A stretch of DNA of 64,000 nt from Viola odorata (Eukaryota; Streptophyta; Magnoliopsida; Malpighiales; Violaceae). The translations under genes and the position numbers were made by a program. Positions 1 to 9,486 of this stretch are shown here, piece after piece. The stretch covers positions 13,324,564 to 13,388,563 of the forward strand of contig OY829541.1 in NCBI GenBank assembly GCA_963691705.1, given 5' to 3'. Each line of letters opens with the position of its first letter. The first letter of the stretch is position 1. The notes under the pieces are model-generated. The model was not told the origin of the DNA. It worked only from the letters and a program-made list of their open reading frames with translations, and ran no database searches.

Positions 1-1233
1 CTTGCACGAGAGAAGGAAAAGATTAGGAGAGACTCCAGGAAGTACATATGGGACGACCCATACCTTTGGCATGTCGGAAACGATAAAATCCTTCGAAAAT
101 GTGTGCTTGAGAGTGAAGTTCCTTCAATTCTAAATTTTTGCCATGCTTATGCTTGTGGAGGACACTTCGGATTTAAGAGAACAGCTCATAAGGTTCTCGA
201 ATCAGGTTTTTTCTGGCCGAATTTATTTAAGGATTCATTTGAATTTTGCAAAACTTGTGTAGAATGTCAAAAATCGGGTAATATTTCCTCTAGAGATCAG
301 ATGCCTTTAACCCCAATTTTTGTTTGTGAGATTTTTGATGTTTGGGGGATAGACTTCATGGGTCCATTCCCCAATTCAGGAGGCAACTTCTACATCATTT
401 TGGCAGTAGACTACCTATCTAAATGGGTAGAAGCGAAGGCTACAAGGGCTGATGATGCAAAGACCGTTGTTTCATTCTTCAAATCACAAATCCTTAACAG
501 ATTTGGAGTGCCACGAGTGATCATCAGTGACAGAGGCAGCCACTTCTGTAACAGGGTTGTGACAACTCTCTTCGCCAAGTACAACATCACACACCGTGTG
601 TCCACTGCCTATCATCCTCAAACAAACGGATTGGCTGAATTGTCAAATAGAGAAGTAAAATCCATCTTGAGCAAGACGGTCAGACCAGATCGAGGAGATT
701 GGAGTCAGAGACTAGATGATGCGCTATGGGCGTATAGAACAGCATTCAAAACCTCTATCGGGACAACTCCTTACAAGTTGGTTTATGGCAAATCATGCCA
801 TTTACCCGTGGAAATTCAGCACCAAGCCTATTGGGCTATTAAAAAATGCAATATGAACATTTTAGAAGCTGGATCCCACAGAAAATTGCAAGTTCAGGAG
901 TTGGAAGAGTTGAGAAATGATGCCTATGAAAATTCTGCAATTATCAAGGCTAGGGCCAAAATGTACCACGACAGGTCCATTCGTCTCAAGGCCTTGACAG
1001 TTGGGCAGAAGGTGCTACTTTTCAGCTCAAGATTTCGCCTCCTAGCTGGAAAATTGAAGAGTCGCTGGACTGGTCCTTATGTAATTACGAATGTGTACCC
1101 CAATGGTGCTGTTGAAATTCAAAACCAGGAGGATCAGAACATTTTCAAGGTTAATGGGCATCGTCTCAAACCTTTTTATGAGGGATTCCAAAACTACACC
1201 GTGGAGAGCACCACGCTTGAAGAACCTCAATGA
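1..1233 (+). CDS. Athila-like integrase (pol C-terminus), 5' incomplete
   Basis: The frame is open from base 1, so the polyprotein starts before the window. The protein would insert retroelement cDNA into chromosomes. In order it shows an HHCC zinc-binding region (HAYACGGHFG, then CKTCVEC), a DDE core with the first Asp in WGIDFMGPF, the second in IISDRGSHF and the Glu in GLAELSNREVKS, and a C-terminal GPY-like motif (SRWTGPYVI) near codon 360. It ends at TGA 1231-1233 with no internal stop, so this part of the element is well preserved. The CHLPVEI segment after the core is typical of the Athila lineage. No start codon should be sought here because the protein is cut from a gag-pol precursor. 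Confidence 0.9.
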   Translation, partial: LAREKEKIRRDSRKYIWDDPYLWHVGNDKILRKCVLESEVPSILNFCHAYACGGHFGFKRTAHKVLESGFFWPNLFKDSFEFCKTCVECQKSGNISSRDQMPLTPIFVCEIFDVWGIDFMGPFPNSGGNFYIILAVDYLSKWVEAKATRADDAKTVVSFFKSQILNRFGVPRVIISDRGSHFCNRVVTTLFAKYNITHRVSTAYHPQTNGLAELSNREVKSILSKTVRPDRGDWSQRLDDALWAYRTAFKTSIGTTPYKLVYGKSCHLPVEIQHQAYWAIKKCNMNILEAGSHRKLQVQELEELRNDAYENSAIIKARAKMYHDRSIRLKALTVGQKVLLFSSRFRLLAGKLKSRWTGPYVITNVYPNGAVEIQNQEDQNIFKVNGHRLKPFYEGFQNYTVESTTLEEPQ

Positions 1234-1533
1234 TGATACTACGTGAAAGATCATTCAGTCGAGTCCAAGACTGCAAACAGGGACGCTACGTGGGAGGCAA
1301 CCCACGCCATTTCAAGCCATTCCATTGCAGCAAGACTTGCAGCTTTCAGCATTTCCAGTCTGCTTCATCCCGAGGCCTCGAGATGGGACAGATTTCGAAT
1401 TTCAGGCACAAACCCAGATTTTTGAATCTTCCATTTCCAGCTGCAGCAACACCACCCCGGTTTTATTCTCCCTTTCTCTTCTTTTATTAATTTTGTTTTA
1501 ATTGTTTTGTGTTTTCGTTTGCTTGGTTTCTTT

Positions 1534-1570
1534 CACATTGAGGACAATGTGTCCAATAAGTGTGGGGGAG
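1534..1570 (+). promoter_or_regulatory. Hairpin with AGGA loop followed by polypurine-like motif
   Basis: CACATTG (1534-1540) and CAATGTG (1545-1551) are perfect inverted repeats around an AGGA loop. Six bases later comes AAGTGTGGGGGAG (1558-1570). The same design recurs at 2656 in this element and at 22935 in element D with different stem bases. Confidence 0.6.
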
Positions 1571-2189
1571 ACACTTTCGTGTTTATTTTTGTGTGATTTG
1601 TGTGCATTTTGATTTTATCCCTCTGCTGCATGTTTATTTCAATTAATTGTGTTTGTGCAATTGCTTGTTTCTATTCTTGCATGCGTAATTTTTCATTTTT
1701 GTTGTTTTCCACACCTTTTTGTATGGAATGAAATCCCAAAAACTAAACTTATGTGAATACTTGATCAATCAACTCTGTCTTACAATGATAAACACTTGTG
1801 ACATTACAATTTGTATATTTATTCACATAGATGTATGATGAGTACTGCTGTCCTAGGAAATACTTTGCTAGAATTGCACTGTCTTCTCATCCCTAGGCCT
1901 AGGGATGAAGATCCTATCCTCTACACTGCTGCAAGTTTTTAATTTCTGTTTGCATGAGTACTATTTAAATTTTCTTGTGTGCTGGTCTCTCACCATGCCC
2001 TCCTGGATTGCACGATGTTGGTGGTTCGGCACCATCATCCCTATTTGGAGAAACTTCCGGTCGGTTGTGTGCTAACTCCTTATTTTGGACCGATCATAGC
2101 ACCTTTGGTGGAAGACCATGTCTGCATGCGTTTTCTATTTTGGAATGTGGAAAGAAGTGAAATTCATGGGAAAATAAAAGAAGTGTTGC

Positions 2190-2196
2190 AAGAAAG

Positions 2197-2238
<42 letters not shown>

Positions 2239-2292
2239 GAAGGAAGAAAAGAAAAAGAAAAAAAAAGAAAAAAAAGAAAAAAGAAAAAGAAA
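2190..2292 (+). repeat. Purine-only run with A34 tract
   Basis: There are 103 consecutive A/G bases, including 34 uninterrupted A at 2197-2230. This is low-complexity sequence in the 3' non-coding part of element A, with no coding meaning. Confidence 0.85.
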
Positions 2293-2655
2293 TAAAAGGA
2301 GGTATAAGAGGCCGAAGGCCTAAATAAAAGAAAGATGGTGAAGGAAGAATTAAAAGAGGAAAGATTGGTGGTGTTCTTTAATTTTGCTGTTTGTGTTTTT
2401 ATTAATTCTTATATTTATTGCATGAGTGTCGCAGCTAGTGTATGGATTGAGTCGAAGGAAGAGAAGTCAGAAGTTCTAGGCCTGTATTTCCAGGTTGAAC
2501 AGCATGCTATCATACCACTATATGAATATTTGCACATTTGTGGTGTTTAGAGTGTTTGAGCATTGCTTGAATGAGTTGATTTTTGAAGTTTTTACTTGAG
2601 TCCAGTCCAAGGATTGATTTTCTGTACAGGGGGTGTATTTTGTGTGTTCTTAGTT

Positions 2656-2692
2656 CATGCTTGAGGGCAAGCATGGATTAAGTGTGGGGGAA
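2656..2692 (+). promoter_or_regulatory. Hairpin with AGGG loop and polypurine tract of element A
   Basis: CATGCTTG (2656-2663) and CAAGCATG (2668-2675) form a perfect 8-bp stem around AGGG. AAGTGTGGGGGAA (2680-2692) follows and is the likely plus-strand primer, two bases before the LTR start at TGATTGATGG. Confidence 0.7.
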
Positions 2693-2694
2693 TA

Positions 2695-4381
2695 TGATTG
2701 ATGGTTTATTTTCAATGTTTTATCTTCTCTTTTATTATTAATTGAGATGATAATTATGCTACTTTGAGCTTGTTTCCTTCCTATTTTGCTTTTCAGGCTT
2801 AATAATCGTTAATTGAGGAAAAGGAACGAAAAGCTTGAAGATCAGAGCCAAAAACAATCAATCAGAGTTGGAATTTTGATTTCAGCCTGCTGCCTCCCGA
2901 GTTTGGTCTCTTCATCCCAGGGCCATTGCACCAATCTGCCGATTCCAGCTCTTCTCGAGGCCTTGACATGAAGCGACCTGTCAGAGTTCCAGCCTGGACA
3001 GCACTGAGCGTACTTTTGTATTTTTATTTGTGAGTGCTGGTTTAACCAGCCTGGAACCTGGAGGACTTGAGCACGAGTATTAGTGCCTGGATTCTCTCTT
3101 CCACCTTGCAGAGGCACAAGGGGACATCAATGGAAGAATGATGAAACATTCCCCTTGTTTTATTCAAAGAATATTCTCTCCAAAAGTGAAGAAGTGCTAT
3201 TTTCCAGCTTGGTTTTGGCAGCACATGTTCTTGAGTGCTGCAATTATTTTATGGTGAAGGCTGGGCCTTTGAAGTCTATCAGAGGAGAAGAAGAATGGCT
3301 ATTTAATAGAAGAACGAAGCAAAAGAAGAGAGAGAGGGAGAATAGTAGAGAGAAATCAGCATTTTCCAACCTTTTTCCAGATTTTCCAGCTTTCTTTGCA
3401 ATTTCGGATTTGAATTCCTTTTGTTTATTTTAATTATGTATTGTAACTAAACTCTAAGTTCCTGGTAGGGATCAAGAGATTGGCTGGTATGTTGATTGTG
3501 AGACTTGTTTAAAGCTTCATAGAAATGAATTTCATATTTCAAACCTTCTTATTTTAATTTTAAACTTGTCTTTATTAATTTTTGAGCTTGATCACCTTGA
3601 ATTTAATTCGGGCAAGTGGAGTCAGTTCTCTTGTGATTAAATCACTCTTAGAGAACAGCAGTAGACGATTCAGCAGGGTATGAGGGGCATGTACTTGGTC
3701 TATGCTGAAAGAAGGAGTTGAATTAGGCGGTCATCCCATCCCAAGGCCTTGAGAAGGGCCGACCTAGGTGACAGCTGGGTCAAGTGCCAGACTAGACCAG
3801 ACTTGTGGATGATGATAGTACTCCCTTGTCTAGGAGAGGGACCTCACTGTTTTTAATCAATCTCTTGAGCTCTTCCTTAAGTATTCTGATCCCTTTGTCG
3901 AAGGCTCTGCATAGCCAAGCAAAGTGGCGGATCAAGAGTCTTAGGATGAGCTTAGGAAGATTAGGGTGTTTAAAATGAAGTGATTCTATTAAATACTTTT
4001 GTAGCAGGTTGGGAATCTAGTGTGAGCTGGTTCCACAACTTCTCCTATGAAAACCATTTCAAAAATGTATTTTGTCAATGATCAACAACTTACCAATGCC
4101 ATCTCGCAATGATCTCTACCCGGAATATTTTCTCCACTGTAATTCTCTCCGTTTTAAAGCTGTTTTTATTGTTTGCAACTGATCTTAAATCCACTGTATT
4201 TTCGTTTAATTGTTATTTCACCCCAAAACTTGGTTTCTTTTGCTTGGTTATTTGCAGGAACTACAAGAATTAGACGAGCTTGTCCTTGTGGGATCGATCC
4301 TCTCACCACTATCTGCATTAATTTGTAGCATAGCACTGAGTTGTATTTTTATTTTATGCGGGACATGCGACGCACCCGTCA
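2695..4381 (+). repeat. 3' LTR of Athila-like element A
   Basis: This 1687-bp LTR begins TGATTGATGG right after the polypurine tract and ends ACCCGTCA, giving TG...CA termini. The length fits Athila LTRs. Near the 3' end it has the phrase TTGTGGGATCGATCC, similar to the U5 ends of other Athila LTRs. The end is fixed by the abrupt change to Tat sequence at 4382. The matching 5' LTR is outside the window. Confidence 0.8.
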
Positions 4382-5636
4382 AGGCCCTCTCCCTCAGAAG
4401 AACAAGTTTTTTCCAACGCCTCAGCGGCTCCCGTTGGCTGAGAGGCGCCCGCCTCAAACAAAACATCAGGCGCAGGAACAGTTGCCACATCCACAGGAGA
4501 TGTCCCGGTAGCTTGTCCACTACTGACCACTCGAAGTTTTTTCCGACGCTGGGAAGCAGCAAAGGAAGAAGCATGGCAAAGGTCTGACTTAGCATCTGTA
4601 TCCTCTTCATCGCTAGTAATTACTGTCGTTGCGACAGGCCTGGAGTCCGTCCCCGTGCGACGCTCCGGTAGCCAATTTTCCACAAAACGAGAAGTTCGCA
4701 CAGAGCTAACGGGCCTTCGTCCTCCCCGGGCAACCGTTTTAGTTCTCTTCCTCGGAGGAGGAACGCTACCCCGACTTGAGCCCTCAGCCGAAGGCGAGGC
4801 CGGTAAAGTTTGAAGCGGTATTACGTTCAGAGGAGTACCAGCGTCACCTGGAAATCAACCGTTAGCTCCTTATAGCAAATAAAGTAGGTGAGGACCAAAG
4901 TAAAGAAAATATGGAAAGAAATAGGCTCACCCATAACGCACTCTTCTAGAGGCTTGAACAGAGCAAAGGCGCGAATGCGGTAGTTGGTATTCTCGTCTAA
5001 CAAAGCGTTAGCCTGGTCAAACTCAGTTCTGGACAAAATCGCGGGATTTGTCCAAACGAGACCGGCCAGTTCCTGATTAAAATTGATACGCCACAAACGT
5101 GACGGTAGCTCCAGAACAAAGAAGCTGCTCTTCCAATCAGCTACACCCTTCTTGAAGCCGTGAAAACGTTGCCAAAACGACTGCACGAGAGCATCATCCC
5201 ACCGGGGAGTAATCTCGATTAAACAATTGTAGCAAATCATGCTAAAGAATTTGTGAAACAAATTGATAGATGGGGTAAAAATGTTCTTCAACTCGCAAGC
5301 GCGAAGAAAAGCATAAACCGCACACCAAGAGGAAGGAGTTATCTGGGCAGGATTAAGGCTATACTCCCGCAGCAGAGTTAATATCGACTCATGAATGGGA
5401 AAGCGGAAACCATAAAGGAACATTTTAAAATAAAGAAGCCTACAGTGGCCCCACCCTGGATTATGAAGCCACATATCACTTCCGGGAATAGAAGGCTCAT
5501 GCCTAGGAGGAAAGGTGATACCATGTTCCTCCAATTCGGCTTTCAGAACCACATCGCAGGTAAAAATACTCGGTGATTGGGCAACCTCGGGATCCATGGG
5601 CCTAGAGATAATCTGGCGAGGTCTATTCCTAGCCAT
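4382..5636 (-). pseudogene. aORF-b of Tat copy 1 (plant gypsy antisense protein), truncated
   Basis: Exon 1 runs 5636 to 4931 and is intact: MARNRPRQ, then a conserved globular region with LLYFKMFLYGFRFP, ITPSSWCAVYAF and FHGFKKGVADWKSSF. This resembles the plant 'putative gypsy type transposon' family (Pfam Transposase_28, from memory). An 83-bp intron (4930-4848) begins GTGAG and ends TTTCCAG. Exon 2 starts at 4847 and gives a Ser/Pro/acidic linker, then stops at 4382 where element A is inserted, so the coiled-coil end is missing. Function is unknown; such antisense ORFs are known between pol and the 3' LTR of Tat elements. A G-box (CACGTG, 5893-5898) lies about 260 bp upstream of the ATG. 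Confidence 0.8.
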
Positions 5637-6133
5637 AGCAAACCAACAAAAAAGGAAATCTGAGAGGGGACGAATTGATACCTTAAAGGAGAAGAATCGC
5701 AGAGAAATCGGCGGACAGTGACGAGCGGCCGAAAAGGTATTCGGAGAAGAAGACGAAGGAAGACAAGAAGGAAAATTCGAAGTGAGGGCAAAAATTTTGA
5801 GAAATTGGAGAACGGCCCCTCTTAAAGGATAAAAATGCCACCGCATTAATTGAGTCACCAATCGGGCGAAGACGCGTGTAAAAGAAGTTGGCCACGTGGA
5901 AGCGCATTAAAGAAATTTGAAAAAAGAGAAGTTATTCGTCGAGACTCCCCAAAGGGGCGAGACAGTATTGACCCAGTCAGAGTAACCGCGAAGCGATTGC
6001 CTCAGTCACTCCAACCGCTTGCGTTAGCTATCACCAAGAACCAGCAGGCTAACGGAAGTAACGACAAAAAAGGAAAAATAGAAAGCATTATTTTATTCAT
6101 AAAACGCCAACAGGCGCGTACAATGCAAAATGG
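5637..6133. other. Spacer between aORF-b and ORFc, Tat copy 1
   Basis: This is non-coding sequence. On the minus strand it should hold the aORF-b promoter (G-box CACGTG at 5893-5898) and the end of the ORFc transcript: AATAAA on the minus strand at 6092-6097, about 40 nt past the ORFc stop. Confidence 0.55.
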
Positions 6134-6556
6134 CTAATCCTCATCAGGCCAATAAATGCCGTGGTGATAAACCCCGTCATCATCGAGGAACGGCATCTTC
6201 CCGTCAGCATTCGGGACCGGCTGGTCTGCCTCCCTTTCTGGGCAAGACCCTGACGGGCATGATTTTCCTTTGGCGCCCGAATCTGCCAACCCCGCACCAG
6301 CACTGATGGGAAAATCCTCGTTCAGCGAGCAGTCAGGGGAAGGAAAACGTTTGCCACCCTTTTGAGTAGCAGAACCAGAAGAAGCCAACGTCGCAAAGGG
6401 CGTCTTGGAAGTCCGTTTCCCCTGCTTCTTCCGACCCTTTCGGCGGACCGGAGGCCTCCATGGTGGTGAAGGAGGGGGATGATCTGAGTCCGGCGAAGTT
6501 GGGGGAGTCGGCAAGGAGTCACGATCCATGGAACTTAGGAAATAAAAATCTGCCAT
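6134..6556 (-). CDS. ORFc, small antisense ORF of Tat elements (unknown function)
   Basis: This 140-aa ORF starts MADFYFLSSMDRD; a second in-frame ATG (MDRD) is at 6529. It has a Pro/Ser-rich N-terminal third, a basic patch RRKGRKKQGKRTS that could be a nuclear localisation signal, and an acidic tail ending GIYWPDED. I do not recognise a family. The frame has the same length and no stop in all three copies (6134, 33288, 58244), while neighbouring genes have decayed, which argues that it is real. The TATA-like box seen in the other copies (TATATAA) is altered here to TAAATAA near 6623. A TTTTGCAG just upstream could be a splice acceptor, so an upstream non-coding exon is possible. Confidence 0.65.
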   Translation of the reverse strand: MADFYFLSSMDRDSLPTPPTSPDSDHPPPSPPWRPPVRRKGRKKQGKRTSKTPFATLASSGSATQKGGKRFPSPDCSLNEDFPISAGAGLADSGAKGKSCPSGSCPEREADQPVPNADGKMPFLDDDGVYHHGIYWPDED

Positions 6557-7043
6557 GCCACCTGCAAAAGCAAAAAAGAAGGAAAAGGAAGAAGATGAAC
6601 AGGAAAGGGAAACCAAACTCCCTTATTTAGCCGAGTGAGCATCTCGATCCCTGAAAAATCAATTAAGACGCTTGGGAAAAATAACTGCAATTGCAGAATC
6701 CAATCCGTCACAGGCGAGTCTGCTCGTCGAATGCACCAATCAAAGGGCACCAAAGAACCGCCCAACCACCTGCCACTGAAAAGACGGCCCTGTAACAGTC
6801 AAGACAGAGCATTCATTGCTAATCCCCGGAACACGACCACTGCAATACAATGCTCCAAGGAGGACCCATTTTCAGTTGGGCTCATGACAAATATTTCCAA
6901 CCAATAAAGCAAGCAACCACGCAAGAAAAAGAGAAGACTTGGGAAAAAGCAGAGACAGTTATTTATTTATGGCCAGGTGGCCTTAGCGTTCAAATATGTA
7001 CAAGAAACATAAGAAAAGCAACGAGAAGAAGCGGAGCCAGCGG
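6557..7043. other. Spacer between ORFc and ORFd, Tat copy 1
   Basis: This is non-coding. It includes the ORFc upstream region and the ORFd 3' end (minus-strand AATAAA at 6962-6967, about 77 nt past the stop). It also contains, near 6868-6890, the motif ATGAGCCCAACTGAAAATG (minus strand), which recurs just outside the 3' LTR upstream of ORFd. Confidence 0.5.
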
Positions 7044-7427
7044 TCAGACATTGGACCCCGCATCATCTTCCCCTGGCACAATGGGAACCTCCCTTAAAGC
7101 ATCAGCGACGGAGGTCAGTTCGGAAGAGCAAGCTCTCATGCCCTTTAGGCAGCAGGCCAGCAGATCTTTCCTCTGCTGCAGCATCGAGGCCACCACATCA
7201 AGGTGAGCACTGACAGTGGCCAGTTTCGCCAAACTCTCTAGGGGATTAAAATCCTCCAGAGTTATTCCCAGCTGTCTAGACAGAATAGGGGTTAGCACCC
7301 CCCGCAACTCCAGGACATCCTCGGAGGTCTTGGTGATCATCCTCTCCAGGAAGCCGATGTCACCCTCAGTAAGATTCTTCAGGGTCAGAGTTTTGGAGAT
7401 CAGGAAATTGCGAGTCAGTTCATCCAT
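7044..7427 (-). CDS. ORFd, small antisense ORF of Tat elements (unknown function)
   Basis: This 127-aa protein begins MDELTRNFLI. It looks largely helical and leucine-rich (ISKTLTLKNLTEGDIGFLER, then VLTPILSRQLGITLEDF), with a CCLKGMRACSS segment near the end and an acidic tail. I see no known domain. The start is the ATG at 7427, because a good TATA box (TATAAAT, minus strand, 7489-7495) lies 62 bp upstream and no in-frame ATG comes between. Copy 2 has an intact version (34198-34581); copy T carries a stop at codon 85. Confidence 0.65.
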   Translation of the reverse strand: MDELTRNFLISKTLTLKNLTEGDIGFLERMITKTSEDVLELRGVLTPILSRQLGITLEDFNPLESLAKLATVSAHLDVVASMLQQRKDLLACCLKGMRACSSELTSVADALREVPIVPGEDDAGSNV

Positions 7428-7488
7428 GGCGGAATACGAAAAGAAAGAACGTGAAAAATGCGAAGAAACTGGCACAGAGAAATCTCTG

Positions 7489-7495
7489 ATTTATA
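7489..7495 (-). promoter_or_regulatory. TATA box of ORFd (Tat copy 1)
   Basis: TATAAAT on the minus strand, 62 bp before the ORFd ATG. It is conserved at 34643-34649 and 59594-59600. Confidence 0.5.
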
Positions 7496-7622
7496 GATCC
7501 TGACAAAAAACCCGTCAGGACCATTTTTGAGGCAAAACCGCCCCGGTACATAAAGGGACTCTCCATGAGAGAAGGAACGTTAGCCCTTGGTAAACACTCG
7601 GGCTCATTTTCAGTTGGGCTTA

Positions 7623-8177
7623 TGATAACAATCCACCTAAAAGAAAGGGTATTTTCGCCTATCACCCGGTGGGGAGAGGCATAGCTACTGTTTCACACCA
7701 CCACGGTAGGAACAAGATCGCTACCTTCCCCAAAGGCTAACGGGGCCCTACCGGCTCCTCTGACGGACCTCCTGCTTGGCTCGAAGAGTTATCTCACCCC
7801 AGAGGAAACCACGCGTCAGGATTAACGCTCCGGCCATTATCCTACCGCGACAATATCTACCTAAACACCTACCGCCGAGGTAGCGTATCACGATAAGGGC
7901 GAATCACAGACCCTAACGCGAGCAATAGCTCCGTACCCATTTACTCGGGCGGGAACGCCCCTTTTTTCTATAAAGACCTCCCCCACAAAGGAGGCAGGTA
8001 AGCGGACTTGACTGGCCAAAACTCTGCCAATTTCAGTACACCTACTAACTTAAGCATCGGAGTGTTTCCGCCGGAGACCCCCTCCGGTGCATTGCAGGTA
8101 CTGTGGACAGTCGCGCACTCTGATCTGAGAAGAGCTGCTCCGCCATACATCCTTCGGCAGAAGACAAATTATTATCA
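7623..8177 (+). repeat. 3' LTR of Tat copy 1
   Basis: This 555-bp LTR starts TGATAACAATCCACC and ends TTATTATCA, bounds fixed by comparison with the two LTRs of element T. TATAAAGA (7969-7976) is the promoter, matching TATAAATA in the other copies. The flank immediately 5' lacks an obvious polypurine tract. Confidence 0.85.
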
Positions 8178-9486
8178 TTTTGTCCCCAATCATCTAAATT
8201 CTTTAAGGGCAAAGATTATTGAAAATAGTTCTTTTTCAGTTGTCGTGTAATTCTTCTAGGCCTCATCTAACTTTTTGGAGGCATAGTAGATCATATGTGG
8301 ATCTCTACCCTTCTTCTGCCCAAGAACAACACCGACAGTTGCATTGCTAGCATCACACATCAGCTCAAAGGGTAGGATCCAATCTGGTGCTCGTATGATT
8401 GGTGTCGATGTCAACCTCTCTTTTAGCTCCTCGAAAGCTTTCTGACATGGTTCATCAAAATTGAAGTCCACGTCCGTCTGTAATAACTTACACATTTGTT
8501 CTGCAATTTTTGAAAAATCCATAATGAACCTACGATAAAAACCATCATGGCTAAGAAAACTTCTGACCTCATACAAGCATGAGGGGTAAGGCAAACTTTT
8601 GATAATATCTATCTTGGCTTGGTCCACTTCAATTCCCTTATTTTACACTACATGGCCAAGGACAATGCCTTGGTCAACCATAAAATGGCATTTTTTGAAA
8701 TTAAGAACCAAACATGTATCAACACATCTCTTAAGAATGTTTTTCAAATTAAAAAGACATTGACCAAAATTATCACCGTAAACAGTGAAGTAATCCATGA
8801 ACACTACAATGTTTTTCTCCACATATTCTAAAAAGATGCTCACTATGCACCTTTGGAATGTTACTGAAGCATTGCACAACCCAAACGATATGCGTTTGTA
8901 GGCAAATGTTCCAAATGGGCAGGTGAAGGTTATTTTTTCTTGATCCTCGGGTGCCACCGGGATCTGATGAAAGCCTGAATACCCGTCTAGAAAGCAGTAG
9001 AGTGACTTCCCAGTTAGTCTCTCCACCATTTGGTCGATGAAGGGCAGCGGGAAGTGATCTTTTTAAGTTACTTGGTTTAGCTTTCGATAGTCTATGCAGA
9101 CTCGCTACCCATTTTATATCTGAGTTGTCCTTTATGTTCCATCCTCTCCTTCAACCACTGTAATACCTGTCTTTTTTGGTACCACCCGTAGAGGGGAGAC
9201 CCATGAACTGTCAAAAATTAGGTAAATTACCCCAGCATTAAGCAACTTAATGATTTCCTTCTTGACAACTTCCATCATTGAAGGGTTTAATCTCCTCTGG
9301 GTTGTCTAATCGATTTCTTATCCTCTTCCACATGTATCTTGTGGGTATAAATGGTGGATGATATCCCTTTAATATTTGCCATTTTCCAGCCAATTGCGTC
9401 TTTGTGCTCCTTTAGCACAGCTACTAATCTGTCCTCTTCGTCTTTCGCTAGCTTGGCCGAGATGATTACAGGTAGGGAATCGACTT
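8178..9486 (-). pseudogene. Athila-like RT and RNase H (element B, part 1), degenerate
   Basis: The minus strand encodes broken Athila pol. From right to left: the pre-RT segment (HKDAIGWKMANIKGIS), RT with YSGFHQIPVAPEDQEK, and the catalytic region FMDYF, where the YxDD-type motif has lost its second Asp. RNase H follows (MCDASNATVGVVLGQKKG, then MIYYASKKLDEA). Several stops and frame changes separate these pieces, so the gene is dead. The reading resumes at 17672 on the far side of chromovirus C and is cut at 8177 by Tat copy 1. Confidence 0.85.

Larger units (their letters stand above)
1234..2694 (+). other. 3' non-coding region of element A
   Basis: About 1.46 kb separates the integrase stop from the 3' LTR. 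Athila elements often carry an env-like third ORF here, but none is visible. It holds two hairpin plus polypurine modules (1534-1570 and 2656-2692) and a 103-nt purine-only run (2190-2292). The lysine-rich ORF over the purine run is an artefact of composition. Confidence 0.7.
1..4381 (+). mobile_element. Athila-like Ty3/gypsy element A, 3' part
   Basis: This is the 3' end of a plus-strand Athila-type LTR retrotransposon: integrase, a long non-coding tail with two polypurine-tract-like motifs, and a 3' LTR. Everything upstream of the integrase lies before the window. Its LTR ends in CCCGTCA at 4381, and the next base continues inside a Tat antisense ORF that is uninterrupted at 31541. Element A is therefore inserted in Tat copy 1. 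The expected 5-bp target duplication would be AGGCC (4382-4386), but the other copy lies outside the window. Confidence 0.85.
4382..8177 (+). mobile_element. Tat-like element copy 1, 3' part with antisense genes
   Basis: This is the 3' third of a Tat-lineage Ty3/gypsy element in plus orientation, cut on its left by the insertion of element A. It holds, all on the minus strand, the remains of aORF-b, then ORFc and ORFd, and then a plus-oriented 3' LTR. By eye it is very close to Tat copy 2 (30184-35334): same LTR length class and shared indels. It is less close to element T (38123-60297). It sits in degenerate Athila copy B; the base after its LTR resumes the Athila pol. Confidence 0.85.

Noticed and set aside
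1979..2323. Plus-strand ORF with a long poly-Lys end
   Set aside because: It is produced by the A/G-only run; no domain and wrong context.
6635..7206. Plus-strand ORFs across the ORFc/ORFd spacer
   Set aside because: They are not coding-like, and copies at 33789-34360 and 58848-59355 do not keep them consistently.
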